This document shows positions 1 through 7,614 of a DNA stretch of 34,033 nt, one piece after another. Each line of letters opens with the position of its first letter. Positions within the stretch are counted from its first letter, which is position 1. The notes beneath the pieces were generated by a model. The model ran no database searches. It was not told the origin of the DNA and worked only from the letters and a program-made list of their open reading frames with translations. Source of the stretch: Chitinophagaceae bacterium (lineage in GTDB: Bacteria; Bacteroidota; Bacteroidia; Chitinophagales; Chitinophagaceae); contig JACMKU010000051.1 of NCBI GenBank assembly GCA_014379965.1, forward strand, positions 1 to 34,033. Reading direction: 5' to 3'. A program made the position numbers and the translations under genes.

Positions 1-503
1 CAGCTCTCGTTCAGATGGCACTGGGCTACCTGCTGACTATACGAGGCATCCCACAGATATATTATGGTACGGAGGTATTAATAGAGAATACAGCCAAACC
101 CGGCGATCATGGATTGATCAGAACAGATTTCCCTGGTGGTTGGTCCGATGATCGTGTGAATGGATTCACAGGTTCGGGGCTCAGTGCAGATCAGCAACGT
201 GTAAAAGATTATACGAAGAAATTACTAAACTGGCGTAAGACGAAGCCCGTCATTCACGAAGGAAAAACACTCCATTTCATACCAGAGAAAGGTGTCTATG
301 TTTATTTCAGGTATGACGCGAAAGATACGGTAATGGTGATAGTTAATAAGAACACGACAAACTTTCAACTTCCTACAAGACGCTTCTCTGAGATCCTGGC
401 AAAAAAGAATAGTGCGTTGAACGTTATGACGGGTGAACAGATAACAATTGGAACGGAGATTAGCCTTACCCCAAAATCGACGATAATATTAGAGTTGAAA
501 TAA
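1..503 (+). CDS. GH13 alpha-amylase family enzyme (neopullulanase/cyclomaltodextrinase-like), C-terminal part
   Basis: Only the C-terminal end is present; the open frame enters from the left edge (full codons from base 3) and stops at 503. The segment RGIPQIYYGTE near the start is the conserved end of the GH13 TIM barrel, after the catalytic residues, which lie outside the window. It is followed by a short linker and a beta-rich C-terminal domain of about 85 residues, as in SusA-like neopullulanases and cyclomaltodextrinases of Bacteroidota, which hydrolyse alpha-1,4/1,6 glucans and maltodextrins in the periplasm. The stop lies 12 bases from the stop of the convergent gene at 516, with no room for a separate terminator. 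Family assignment is firm; exact substrate is not determinable from this part. Confidence 0.85.
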   Translation, partial: ALVQMALGYLLTIRGIPQIYYGTEVLIENTAKPGDHGLIRTDFPGGWSDDRVNGFTGSGLSADQQRVKDYTKKLLNWRKTKPVIHEGKTLHFIPEKGVYVYFRYDAKDTVMVIVNKNTTNFQLPTRRFSEILAKKNSALNVMTGEQITIGTEISLTPKSTIILELK

Positions 504-515
504 GCGTTCAAGCAT

Positions 516-3002
516 TTACCTTATCAGGGTCGTAGTTCCCTTTCTTCGATACAGCCTGTTGTCGACGCCAATTCCTTCAAACAGCCATACAAATACCTGG
601 GTGCCTTGCGTCGCACCACTGATCAGGCCATTCCAGCCTGGTCTATCCGTTTTGGAGTCGAATATCAGTTGCCCCCAGCGGTTGAATAAGCGGAAATATT
701 TTATTTCTTTAATTCCCATCAATATTGGCCGTAGAAAATCGTTACGGCCATCACTATTTGGCGTGAATCCAGTCGGAACATAAATGCCGACTTCTTTTAC
801 CGTTTTTACGACTTGTGTGTCGACTGTAACGCATCCGCTAGCTGTCTTTATCGCGATGGTATAAACCTGGTCGGAGAAACCATTGAACACTGGAGTATAG
901 GTCCTGTTGTTGTTTAGAAATGTTGCCGGGTTCCATAATACACTATCACCGAACTGGCGAGCCGCAAGTGGCAACGGGAAATCCACTACTGCATACTCTA
1001 CTTCATAGTTTACGGCTTGTTTCGGCCTGTCGATCACAAGCACGCGCGTAAGCGTATTAATGGGCGAAGGACATTGTGCGGTATTAACGGAGAGACTCAC
1101 CTGGTAATTCCCTGGTGACGTAAAAATTTGTGCCGGAGGAATCCGGTCGCTAGAGATCTGACCATTTCCAAGCTTCCATAAGTAGTTAATTGGAGAGCCC
1201 ATCGTATCAATCGTTAGATTGACGGGTTGTACCGGGAGGTTTATGCAAGTTGGTTTCACGGTGAACGCTGCAAATGCATTTTGGAAAATTGTGACGTCAA
1301 ACATCGCGCTATCCACGCAAATCGGATTGCTGCTCACTATCATCTTTACGGGGTATGTACCTGCGGTCCCGTATGTATGAGTGATATCACGGGTATTGCC
1401 AACGCCGCCATCGCCCAAAAACCAGGTGTAGTTCATGTTTCCAACTGCATTGGTACTCGCATTTGTAAAATTGAAGCGGTTGCCCACAAGACATTGTTGC
1501 CTGTCACCCTGCGCGATTGCGGCAACTGGGACGGATGAGATATCTATAGGTTGAGTTTCAGTATTGATAACGCATCCGATGTCATTCATCAATTGCGCGT
1601 GATAACTACCCGTTACCGTCGGTCTATAGACGGTCTGGGTTGCTCCCGGGATGCCGACCCCGTTATTATACCACTGAATGCTAAAAGTCGGTTGTACATT
1701 CAGAACCGCGCTATCCCCACTACCGATACAATAGACATCTTTCCCTGTCAACTGCAGGGAATCATCTATGACGGCCGCTCTAATGATCACGGTGTCTTTG
1801 TCGACACATCCCCCGCCATCGTGATTTGTCGTAAGTATATACGACGTGGTTATATCAGGGGCCGCATGAGGATTGGCAATAGAAGGATTATTTAACCCTC
1901 CGGCAGGACTCCAGTTATATACGAGTCCCGGTCGCGGCGGTGTGCCGATGGGAACAGGATTATAGTTACATGATATAGCGTCGGGTCCCGCATTCGCCGT
2001 CACAGTTAGAGTGTCCAGGAGCCTCGCATATAAAGTATCCAGACATCCATATCCATTATAAGGAACCAATTGCACGGCGATATTTGTGCCAGCAGTCGGC
2101 AAAGGTGATAATGTCAGTACCTGTTGATTACCCAACACCTGAGTGAACGTACTGTTGAACCAGGTATATGACTGGTAGCCGTAAGGAGCGACGACGTTAA
2201 CGACCGTATCATCCGGGCAAAAAGCCGCGCCGGTGAAGGTGCCGCTACATTCGGAGTTGACATCGATGTATGCATAACCGAAGTGGCGGCGGAATGTGCA
2301 ATCGGCCGTTTTGAAAAAAAGTTTTATTTTCTTCCCAGCATGACCATCCAGATTAATAGAGACTGCCGTCCAGTCTTTACACCACACTGGTGTTTCACTC
2401 CCAGGGTTAGGAGATTCAAAAAATCCGGGTAGGATGCTACCAAACGGAATGAACGTGAACGACGAACAATCGATAATCTTATTATCAGTCGCATTGGTAA
2501 TCTCGATCTCCATACGCGGTTGTTCGTATTCCTGGTGATCGGGATCCTGGAAGACGACTGCATAATGATATATGAGCGTATAATAATTCTCGTTGGCAGG
2601 TATGGTAAACTCATACGAAATGCCTTCTGCTTCGCCACCGCCAAAATTATTGCCGAGCCTGATTGAATTGCCGCTACCGTTTGGGCAATTGATAGGGAAG
2701 CCGCCATAGTAATCCAGCCCATCGCCTGGAAATGAAGTATACATGGTATGCCGTTCGTTAACTGGGCCGCCAGAAGGAGTAAGAGTGATTACGTTTGCAC
2801 CGTTTCCAGTGACATTCCCGGTATAGCATGTCCAGCCGTCGAAAGTTCCGGTCTCGAAATCGATGTTTTGCGGGCACGTTTGCGCGTGTGCAGAAAAGGA
2901 ACCTGTGAGGATTAGGATTCCGGCTGCTAGCAACTGCACTTTAATACGGCACGACCGCATACAATTCAGTAAGGGGTTTAAAATTTGATGGCGCGTCGCC
3001 AT
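516..3002 (-). CDS. Secreted PKD-domain protein with T9SS type B (gliding motility-associated) C-terminal domain
   Basis: 828 residues. The N-terminus has a basic region and hydrophobic stretch ending SFSAHAQT, a signal peptide. After it comes a beta-rich domain of about 210 residues beginning NIDFETGTFDGW, as in adhesion-type modules, then Ig-like segments. At least one clear PKD domain follows at about 495-575 (FLGDGG then HTYGTAGTYPVKM), and a second PKD-like one at about 580-660. The last 85 residues (IYVPTGFTPNSDGRNDFLRP, FNRWGQLIFDS, GTQVFVWLFEG) match the CHU/gliding-associated type B sorting domain used by the type IX secretion system, so the protein is probably exported to the surface or medium. 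An alternative start is the ATG at 2960, which shortens only the signal-peptide n-region. Ligand unknown; an adhesin or matrix protein is an inference. Confidence 0.85.
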   Translation of the reverse strand: MATRHQILNPLLNCMRSCRIKVQLLAAGILILTGSFSAHAQTCPQNIDFETGTFDGWTCYTGNVTGNGANVITLTPSGGPVNERHTMYTSFPGDGLDYYGGFPINCPNGSGNSIRLGNNFGGGEAEGISYEFTIPANENYYTLIYHYAVVFQDPDHQEYEQPRMEIEITNATDNKIIDCSSFTFIPFGSILPGFFESPNPGSETPVWCKDWTAVSINLDGHAGKKIKLFFKTADCTFRRHFGYAYIDVNSECSGTFTGAAFCPDDTVVNVVAPYGYQSYTWFNSTFTQVLGNQQVLTLSPLPTAGTNIAVQLVPYNGYGCLDTLYARLLDTLTVTANAGPDAISCNYNPVPIGTPPRPGLVYNWSPAGGLNNPSIANPHAAPDITTSYILTTNHDGGGCVDKDTVIIRAAVIDDSLQLTGKDVYCIGSGDSAVLNVQPTFSIQWYNNGVGIPGATQTVYRPTVTGSYHAQLMNDIGCVINTETQPIDISSVPVAAIAQGDRQQCLVGNRFNFTNASTNAVGNMNYTWFLGDGGVGNTRDITHTYGTAGTYPVKMIVSSNPICVDSAMFDVTIFQNAFAAFTVKPTCINLPVQPVNLTIDTMGSPINYLWKLGNGQISSDRIPPAQIFTSPGNYQVSLSVNTAQCPSPINTLTRVLVIDRPKQAVNYEVEYAVVDFPLPLAARQFGDSVLWNPATFLNNNRTYTPVFNGFSDQVYTIAIKTASGCVTVDTQVVKTVKEVGIYVPTGFTPNSDGRNDFLRPILMGIKEIKYFRLFNRWGQLIFDSKTDRPGWNGLISGATQGTQVFVWLFEGIGVDNRLYRRKGTTTLIR

Positions 3003-3096
3003 CTCTCTAAAGATAAACTATTTCCTATTTGAAATAATCGGTCTTTTACCGAATCGGGGGGAAGGGGTGGGTGGTTGCTCTCGCTTCTCGCAAAGG

Positions 3097-3193
3097 TTTC
3101 ACGCAAAGTCGCCAAGACTCGCAAAGTCGCAAAGGTTGTTCCGCATTAGGTAATTCTTTGCGCCTCTGCGAGCCTTGGCGACTTTGCGTGAAA
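3097..3193. repeat. Inverted octamer array (word GCAAAGNC) next to the OmpA-gene stop codon
   Basis: Left arm 3097-3124 and right arm 3166-3193 are reverse complements at 26 of 28 positions, with a 41-base loop. Each arm is built from 8-base units of the type GCAAAGTC/GCCAAGAC, with a 2-base slip (TC) between unit pairs. The right arm ends one base from the TAG stop (3195-3197) of the minus-strand OmpA gene. The same word and layout recur at 29168-29209, and the word also at 12080-12206. Confidence 0.85.
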
Positions 3194-3194
3194 A

Positions 3195-4805
3195 CTAATT
3201 CTTCAATATCGTAAACTCAACCCGTCGATTCAACTGCCTATTCTCATCCGTATCATTTGGCACAACTGGCTTCGTTTCGCCATAACCCTGTGATCGTATG
3301 CGGGTAGGAGATATTCCTTTAGAGAGGATGTATTCCATCACGGAGCGGGCACGATTGTCACTCAGCTTAAAGTTATAATCGTCTGACCCCCTGCTATCAG
3401 TATGGGCGCTCATTTCTATTTCGATTGATGGGTTCTCCTCCAACAGTTTTACTACCCTGTTTAGCTCGAGGTGGGATTCAGCCCGTAAATCCCATTTGTC
3501 GAAATCGAAGAATACGTTGTTAAGGCGGACCACCTGTCCAATCTCGATCGGGACGAGGTAGAGGTCCTTATGAATTTCCTTGTAACCTGCCTGAACAAGC
3601 GAGTCGAGGTTGAGGTTTTCCGATTGAGCGAAGAACTTATCGGCCGTTGCCTTGATCAAATAGTTCTTATCGTAAGGGAGGACGATTTTGAAAGAGCCAT
3701 CATCCGGGTTAGACACGGCATTCCCTGCTTCCGTACCGTCTGGAAGCGTCTCATAACTGAGCGTAGCGCTTAGCGGCTGGTTGGTTTTCTTGTTGTAAAC
3801 ATTTCCACTAACGAGCACTACTGGATCCGGCTTTTCCTTTTCTAGAAGCTTCACCCGGACTATATCGCTTTCGCCATAGGTCTCGGCGCTACTGGTGAGA
3901 TAGGCATATTCCCCGCCGGCGTCGAGAGTGAAGAAGGCGTCCCATTCCGGCGTATTAATAGGTTCACCGAGATTCATCGGATCACTCCACTTCGTCCAGG
4001 TACTATCCAGCCTTCTCGTCATCCAGATATCATTGTCGCCGATCCCACCTGGTCGGTTGCTACTGAAGTATAAGGTAACGCCATCGGCTGCAAGGTATGG
4101 AGTCATCTCATCGAACTTCGGTAAGTTGATCTTCTTACCAAGGCTCATTGGCTCCGTCCACGTACCATTTTTCTCAAGGAAGCATACGTAGATGTCGTTT
4201 TCATAACCCCCTTTCTCCTCCGTCATATATAAGAGCAATGTTTGTCCGTCATGTGCCATCGAGGCTCCATTCTGGCGACCGCGATCGTACTTGAGATAAT
4301 TTTTTATGCGTAGGGCATTGGGCTTTGTCCATGTTCCATCTTCCTTGAGGTAGCTCATGCTAACGCCGTTCCCAACATAGTCGCCATCGATGAATGCGTT
4401 TCTGATTAGGATACGGTTATTGTCTGGTGATACCCAATAGACGGCATTATAGTGATAGGTATTCAACGGATATCCAAGGTGATAAGCATCGCTCCACTTT
4501 CCATTTGTGTCACGGTAGGCATACCAGATGTCCTGTGAATTGCGAATCGACCTGTACTTGGTGTTCTCGGGATGATTCTCACAAATGAAGAAAAGGAGAT
4601 TTCCATCGGCAGATATCGTGGGTCGCAACTCGGCAAACTCCGAGTTGATCTTCGGACCAAGGTTTTCAATCTTGATGATGGTAGATGCTGTAATGATGTT
4701 CTCCTTCTGCGCAATCAGTCCGCCCGATGTATCGGCAACGGATGTCTGACCTATTGCTTGGTGAATAGCAATGGCGAAGAAGAAAAAGAAGGTGGTTCTT
4801 TTCAC
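3195..4805 (-). CDS. OmpA-family outer-membrane protein with PD40 beta-propeller repeats
   Basis: 536 residues. The frame opens with GTG at 4805; no in-frame ATG is close, and the start is supported by an immediate signal peptide (KR, then a run of Phe, cut after AIGQ). Residues about 45-330 hold WD40-like PD40 repeats (for example FFICENHPENT, LYFSSNRPGG, AYLTSSAETYGESDI). About 340-415 is a carboxypeptidase-regulatory-like beta-sandwich (VSGNVYNKKTNQPL). Residues 431-536 are an OmpA peptidoglycan-binding domain (VFFDFDKWDL, SAHTDSRG, NRARSV, ENRQLNRRVEF). This PD40-CarboxypepD_reg-OmpA order is common in Bacteroidota, where such proteins link the outer membrane to peptidoglycan. The particular role here is not visible. 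A 192-base gap with an inverted repeat separates it from the next minus-strand gene. Confidence 0.9.
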   Translation of the reverse strand: MKRTTFFFFFAIAIHQAIGQTSVADTSGGLIAQKENIITASTIIKIENLGPKINSEFAELRPTISADGNLLFFICENHPENTKYRSIRNSQDIWYAYRDTNGKWSDAYHLGYPLNTYHYNAVYWVSPDNNRILIRNAFIDGDYVGNGVSMSYLKEDGTWTKPNALRIKNYLKYDRGRQNGASMAHDGQTLLLYMTEEKGGYENDIYVCFLEKNGTWTEPMSLGKKINLPKFDEMTPYLAADGVTLYFSSNRPGGIGDNDIWMTRRLDSTWTKWSDPMNLGEPINTPEWDAFFTLDAGGEYAYLTSSAETYGESDIVRVKLLEKEKPDPVVLVSGNVYNKKTNQPLSATLSYETLPDGTEAGNAVSNPDDGSFKIVLPYDKNYLIKATADKFFAQSENLNLDSLVQAGYKEIHKDLYLVPIEIGQVVRLNNVFFDFDKWDLRAESHLELNRVVKLLEENPSIEIEMSAHTDSRGSDDYNFKLSDNRARSVMEYILSKGISPTRIRSQGYGETKPVVPNDTDENRQLNRRVEFTILKN

Positions 4806-4976
4806 AGGTATGGATTTTAGCTTGGGCTATGTAAAATAGCAGAAATAGCTCGTCGCGCATAGGGGAAAACCCTTGCGCTTTCTACTCAATTTTCAATGAA
4901 TGGAGGTATTGACTCTGGCAGGGCACTATGATTTCTGGCAATTGATCATTACTTTTTCACAATCCATCCGAATCGT

Positions 4977-5008
4977 TTTTCGCATTGTCTCCACCGACCA
5001 TAGTTTTG
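4977..5008 (+). promoter_or_regulatory. Possible Bacteroidota-type promoter for the membrane protein gene
   Basis: TAGTTTTG at 5001-5008 is an exact match to the Bacteroidota -7 consensus TANNTTTG. A weak T-rich -33 candidate lies at 4977-4980, 20 bases upstream. Transcription would begin about 5015, just before the ATG at 5032, and after the alternative upstream ATG at 4900. It therefore supports the shorter protein. The -33 match is poor. Confidence 0.3.
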
Positions 5009-5031
5009 ATTTTTCATCAAAATGTGCTGAT

Positions 5032-5601
5032 ATGAAAATAAGAACACGGATTCTGGGAATAATTGCCATGGCCTCCTCGCCATTCCTGTTCGCTCAAATG
5101 TCTCTGGCAGGAAACGCCAACACTAGTCTCGGCGGGCTCTGCGGTCTGATTTACATGATAGGCTGGAGCTGCGTGATCGTTGCACTAATGCGTTACCGAG
5201 CCACGGGTGAAAGGAAGGCGGCGCGGGTTGTTCTCTATTTACAGCTATCGCTTCTCTTCATCGCAAATATCTGGAATGTGTGGACGATACTGGATCCAGG
5301 AAACTCTTCCCCATTATATTTTATCCTCGATTTCTCATGGCCGGCCAGTAATGTATGCCTGCTTGTAACCGGCATTGTTGTGGCCGAGGCGGCAGTATTG
5401 ACAGGATGGAAGAGGTACTCGGTATTGATCGCTGGTACGTGGCTACCAGTAACGTTGTGTCTGTTCATTTTAATTGGACAGGGAAAAGAGACAATGATTG
5501 TCTCCGGTATTTACTCTACCATCGCCTGGTTCTTCATGGGATATATGGTCTATCGATCGGCCCAAGAAATGAATAGTGAGTTGTCGATAGTGAGAAAGTG
5601 A
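5032..5601 (+). CDS. Six-helix integral membrane protein of unknown function
   Basis: 189 residues from the ATG at 5032. A longer frame opens at 4900, but its extra 44 residues look unlike a protein N-terminus and include the likely promoter. Six hydrophobic segments are visible, for example LGIIAMASSPFLFAQMSLAG near the N-terminus, then GLCGLIYMIGWSCVIVALM, a third containing LSLLFIANIWNVW, and a last one, GIYSTIAWFFMGYMVY. There is no soluble domain and no motif I recognise; it is comparable to small DUF-type membrane proteins of Bacteroidota. The last residues (ELSIVRK) and the stop codon are encoded inside a heptamer repeat array (5573-5621), so the C-terminus may have been reshaped by repeat expansion. 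Confidence 0.7.
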   Translation: MKIRTRILGIIAMASSPFLFAQMSLAGNANTSLGGLCGLIYMIGWSCVIVALMRYRATGERKAARVVLYLQLSLLFIANIWNVWTILDPGNSSPLYFILDFSWPASNVCLLVTGIVVAEAAVLTGWKRYSVLIAGTWLPVTLCLFILIGQGKETMIVSGIYSTIAWFFMGYMVYRSAQEMNSELSIVRK

Positions 5602-5726
5602 TGGTGAGTTGTCAATAGTGAGTGGACCCCGAAATTCGAATTCGCTGAACCCGTTCGAAAACCTAAGTTTGTATCTATAATCAGGCTCCACTCACTATTG
5701 ACCACGGACCATTCACTATTCACCGA
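5573..5726. repeat. Inverted heptamer array (word ATAGTGA) spanning a stop codon
   Basis: From 5573 to 5621 the sequence runs in 7-base phase, ATAGTGA alternating with GTTGTCR-like units, and covers the stop codon (5599-5601) of the membrane protein gene. The mirrored array at 5692-5726 uses TCACTAT in the same phase. The inner core is a perfect 16-base inverted repeat, GTCAATAGTGAGTGGA (5611-5626) against 5687-5702, around a 60-base unrelated loop. Confidence 0.85.
5641..5671 (+). promoter_or_regulatory. Possible promoter in the loop of the inverted array, for the HAD-add pair
   Basis: TAAGTTTG at 5664-5671 matches the -7 consensus TANNTTTG exactly. TTCG at 5641-5644, 19 bases upstream, is a one-mismatch candidate for the -33 TTTG. 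Transcription would start near 5678, leaving only the right arm of the inverted repeat in the 5' leader of the gene at 5729. Confidence 0.3.
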
Positions 5727-5728
5727 CT

Positions 5729-6424
5729 ATGGAAGGAATCAAAGTAATTGCGTTCGACGCCGATGACACGCTGTGGATAAATGAGCCTTATTTCCAGGAG
5801 GCTGAGAAAAAATTCTGTTCCTTACTCGAGGATTATCTCCCACATCATAGCATTTCACAAGAACTATTCAAGACCGAAATACAAAATCTACAGCTTTATG
5901 GGTATGGCGTCAAAGGATTCATGCTCTCAATGGTGGAAACTGCTATTCGCGTGTCTCTGCATACCGTTAGCCCGGTGATAATCGAAAAGGCTATTTCCTA
6001 TGGAAAGGAACTGTTGGATCGTCCAATCGAATTACTGAAAGGCGTAGAAGATGTGCTGCACGAACTAAAGGATAAATACAGGCTGGTCATTGCTACCAAA
6101 GGCGACCTGCTCGACCAGGAAAGGAAGCTGAAGAAATCCGGGCTTAGTCATTACTTCCATCATATAGAGATCATGTCCGACAAACAGGAAGGGGATTATC
6201 GCAAACTTCTAAGACACCTCGACATTCAACCCAGCCAATTCCTCATGCTGGGCAATTCCCTTAAATCCGATATATTGCCGGTGCTGGCGATAGGTGGGCA
6301 TGCAATTCACATCCCGTACCACATTACCTGGAGTCATGAAACTATTGAACAAAAAGTGGAGCATGAACAATTCAGGCAAATGGAACGGATCAGTGACATC
6401 ATTCCATTGTTAAGCCCTTCCTGA
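5729..6424 (+). CDS. HAD-superfamily hydrolase (phosphatase)
   Basis: 231 residues. Motif I is FDADDTLW, with the nucleophile D10 and the acid/base D12. Motif II threonine is in VIATKGD. Motif IV is LMLGNSLKSD with the metal-binding Asp; motif III is probably the lysine of the segment SDKQEGDYRKLL. A helical cap lies between motifs I and II at about 20-90, which fits C1-cap phosphatases such as phosphoglycolate phosphatase and the nucleotidase YjjG. It ends 20 bases before adenosine deaminase, so the two are probably co-transcribed. A role as a nucleotidase feeding nucleosides to the deaminase is attractive, but is inference from position only. Confidence 0.85.
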   Translation: MEGIKVIAFDADDTLWINEPYFQEAEKKFCSLLEDYLPHHSISQELFKTEIQNLQLYGYGVKGFMLSMVETAIRVSLHTVSPVIIEKAISYGKELLDRPIELLKGVEDVLHELKDKYRLVIATKGDLLDQERKLKKSGLSHYFHHIEIMSDKQEGDYRKLLRHLDIQPSQFLMLGNSLKSDILPVLAIGGHAIHIPYHITWSHETIEQKVEHEQFRQMERISDIIPLLSPS

Positions 6425-6444
6425 TTGACAAGCATTCTATAATT

Positions 6445-7443
6445 ATGAATTTAAGAGATCTACCAAAAGTTGAATTGCATCTCCATCTGGACTGTTCGCT
6501 CAGTTATGATGTAGTCAAGAGAATAAAACCGTCAGTTACGGAAGAAGAATACATGAAAGAGTTCGTCGCCCCCGCAAAATGCATGGACCTTGTAGACTTC
6601 CTCACCCGTGCCGTAAAAGGGTTCGAGCTGATGCAGACCACGGAACAATTGAAGTGGGTAGTAGACGACCTGTTCAATCAGTTACAGGCAGATAACATGC
6701 TTTACGCTGAGATAAGGTTCGCACCTTTTCTCCATTTGCAAAAAGGCCTCAATGCGCACGAGGTAGTAACAGCGGTAAACACTGCGGTGGCTGCAGCCTC
6801 TGTAAAAACAGGTATCGAGGCCAGAGTAATTCTCTGCACGCTCCGTCACTTTTCGGAACAACAAAGCATGGATACGGTAAAGTTGGTTGAACAATTCAAG
6901 AATACATACGTGGCCGGGTTTGATATCGCGGGCGACGAGGCCGGTTACCCGGTTGATGCGCATAAGAAAGCTTTCGAGTATGCGAGCACAAAAGAAATTC
7001 CGTGCACCGCGCACGCGGGTGAGGCACGAGGAGCGGATAGCGTATGGGAATCCCTGAATCATTTTGGGCCTTCGAGAATCGGGCATGGCGCGAGGAGTAT
7101 AGAGGACGAGAAGTTAATGCGTCACTTGAAGGACAACGGAGTTCATCTCGAGGTTTGTCCCAGCAGCAATGTCCAGACAAACATGTTTGATAAATTTAAG
7201 GATCATCCAGTGGATAGGATTTACCGAAGCGGCGTTCCCATGAGCATCAATACGGACACACGCACGATTACCTGGTGTACTCTCAATCTTGAGTATGATA
7301 ACATTCGGACAAATTTCGGTTGGAGCCCAAGGGACTTCTACAATTGCAATGTAAATGCATTGAATGCTGCGTTCATTTCTTCTGAATTGAGGGAGGACTT
7401 GCTTGCCCGCCTTAAAGAGGGGTATAGAGAGTTTTTGGACTGA
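6445..7443 (+). CDS. add: Adenosine deaminase
   Basis: 332 residues, the usual size. It hydrolyses adenosine (or deoxyadenosine) to inosine and ammonia in purine salvage. The zinc-binding HxH is H12/H14 in VELHLHLD. Further conserved elements are YAEIRFAPFLH, the third zinc His and catalytic Glu in TAHAGEA, GHGARS (catalytic His region), EVCPSSNVQT and the metal-binding Asp in SINTDTRT. The NTDTR form replaces the NTDDP of many adenosine deaminases; both forms occur in the ADA family, and substrate preference between adenosine and related purines is not settled by sequence alone. It lies 20 bases after a HAD phosphatase on the same strand and ends at an inverted repeat that separates it from a convergent gene. 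Confidence 0.9.
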   Translation: MNLRDLPKVELHLHLDCSLSYDVVKRIKPSVTEEEYMKEFVAPAKCMDLVDFLTRAVKGFELMQTTEQLKWVVDDLFNQLQADNMLYAEIRFAPFLHLQKGLNAHEVVTAVNTAVAAASVKTGIEARVILCTLRHFSEQQSMDTVKLVEQFKNTYVAGFDIAGDEAGYPVDAHKKAFEYASTKEIPCTAHAGEARGADSVWESLNHFGPSRIGHGARSIEDEKLMRHLKDNGVHLEVCPSSNVQTNMFDKFKDHPVDRIYRSGVPMSINTDTRTITWCTLNLEYDNIRTNFGWSPRDFYNCNVNALNAAFISSELREDLLARLKEGYREFLD

Positions 7444-7457
7444 ATTCCGCTGAGCTG

Positions 7458-7608
7458 AGCTAGTGGGAAGTGGCTAGTGGCTAGTGGGGTTTGGGTCGTT
7501 TAATTTTGTAATTTTTGTTCGTCTTCGCGCTTTTAATGACTGAAGCGACCTAAAGTCCCACTAGCCACTCGCCACTAGCCTCTAGCATCTAGCCACTTTC
7601 CACTAGCC
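7458..7608. repeat. Inverted heptamer array (word GGCTAGT/ACTAGCC) between convergent genes
   Basis: The left arm (7458-7498) reads in 7-base units such as AGCTAGT and GGCTAGT and ends GGGTCG. The right arm (7546-7608) starts CGACC and then runs seven 7-base units of type ACTAGCC (7560-7608), some degenerate. Loop about 47 bases. The array starts 15 bases after the adenosine deaminase stop and ends 6 bases before the stop of the cyclase gene. The same word forms the array at 25169-25352. Confidence 0.85.
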
Positions 7609-7614
7609 TCCCTA

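Noticed and set aside
4666..4860. Minus-strand ATG frame overlapping the OmpA gene start
   Set aside because: It is in a different frame from the OmpA coding sequence, short, and without a family match. The GTG at 4805 with an immediate signal peptide explains the gene.
6682..7180. Minus-strand frames opposite adenosine deaminase
   Set aside because: The plus strand is clearly adenosine deaminase with all family motifs; the opposite frames have no family features.
7501..7508. TAATTTTG as a plus-strand promoter
   Set aside because: It lies in the loop between convergent genes, has no -33 element at proper distance, and has no plus-strand gene downstream. Chance matches to TANNTTTG are expected several times per strand in 34 kb.
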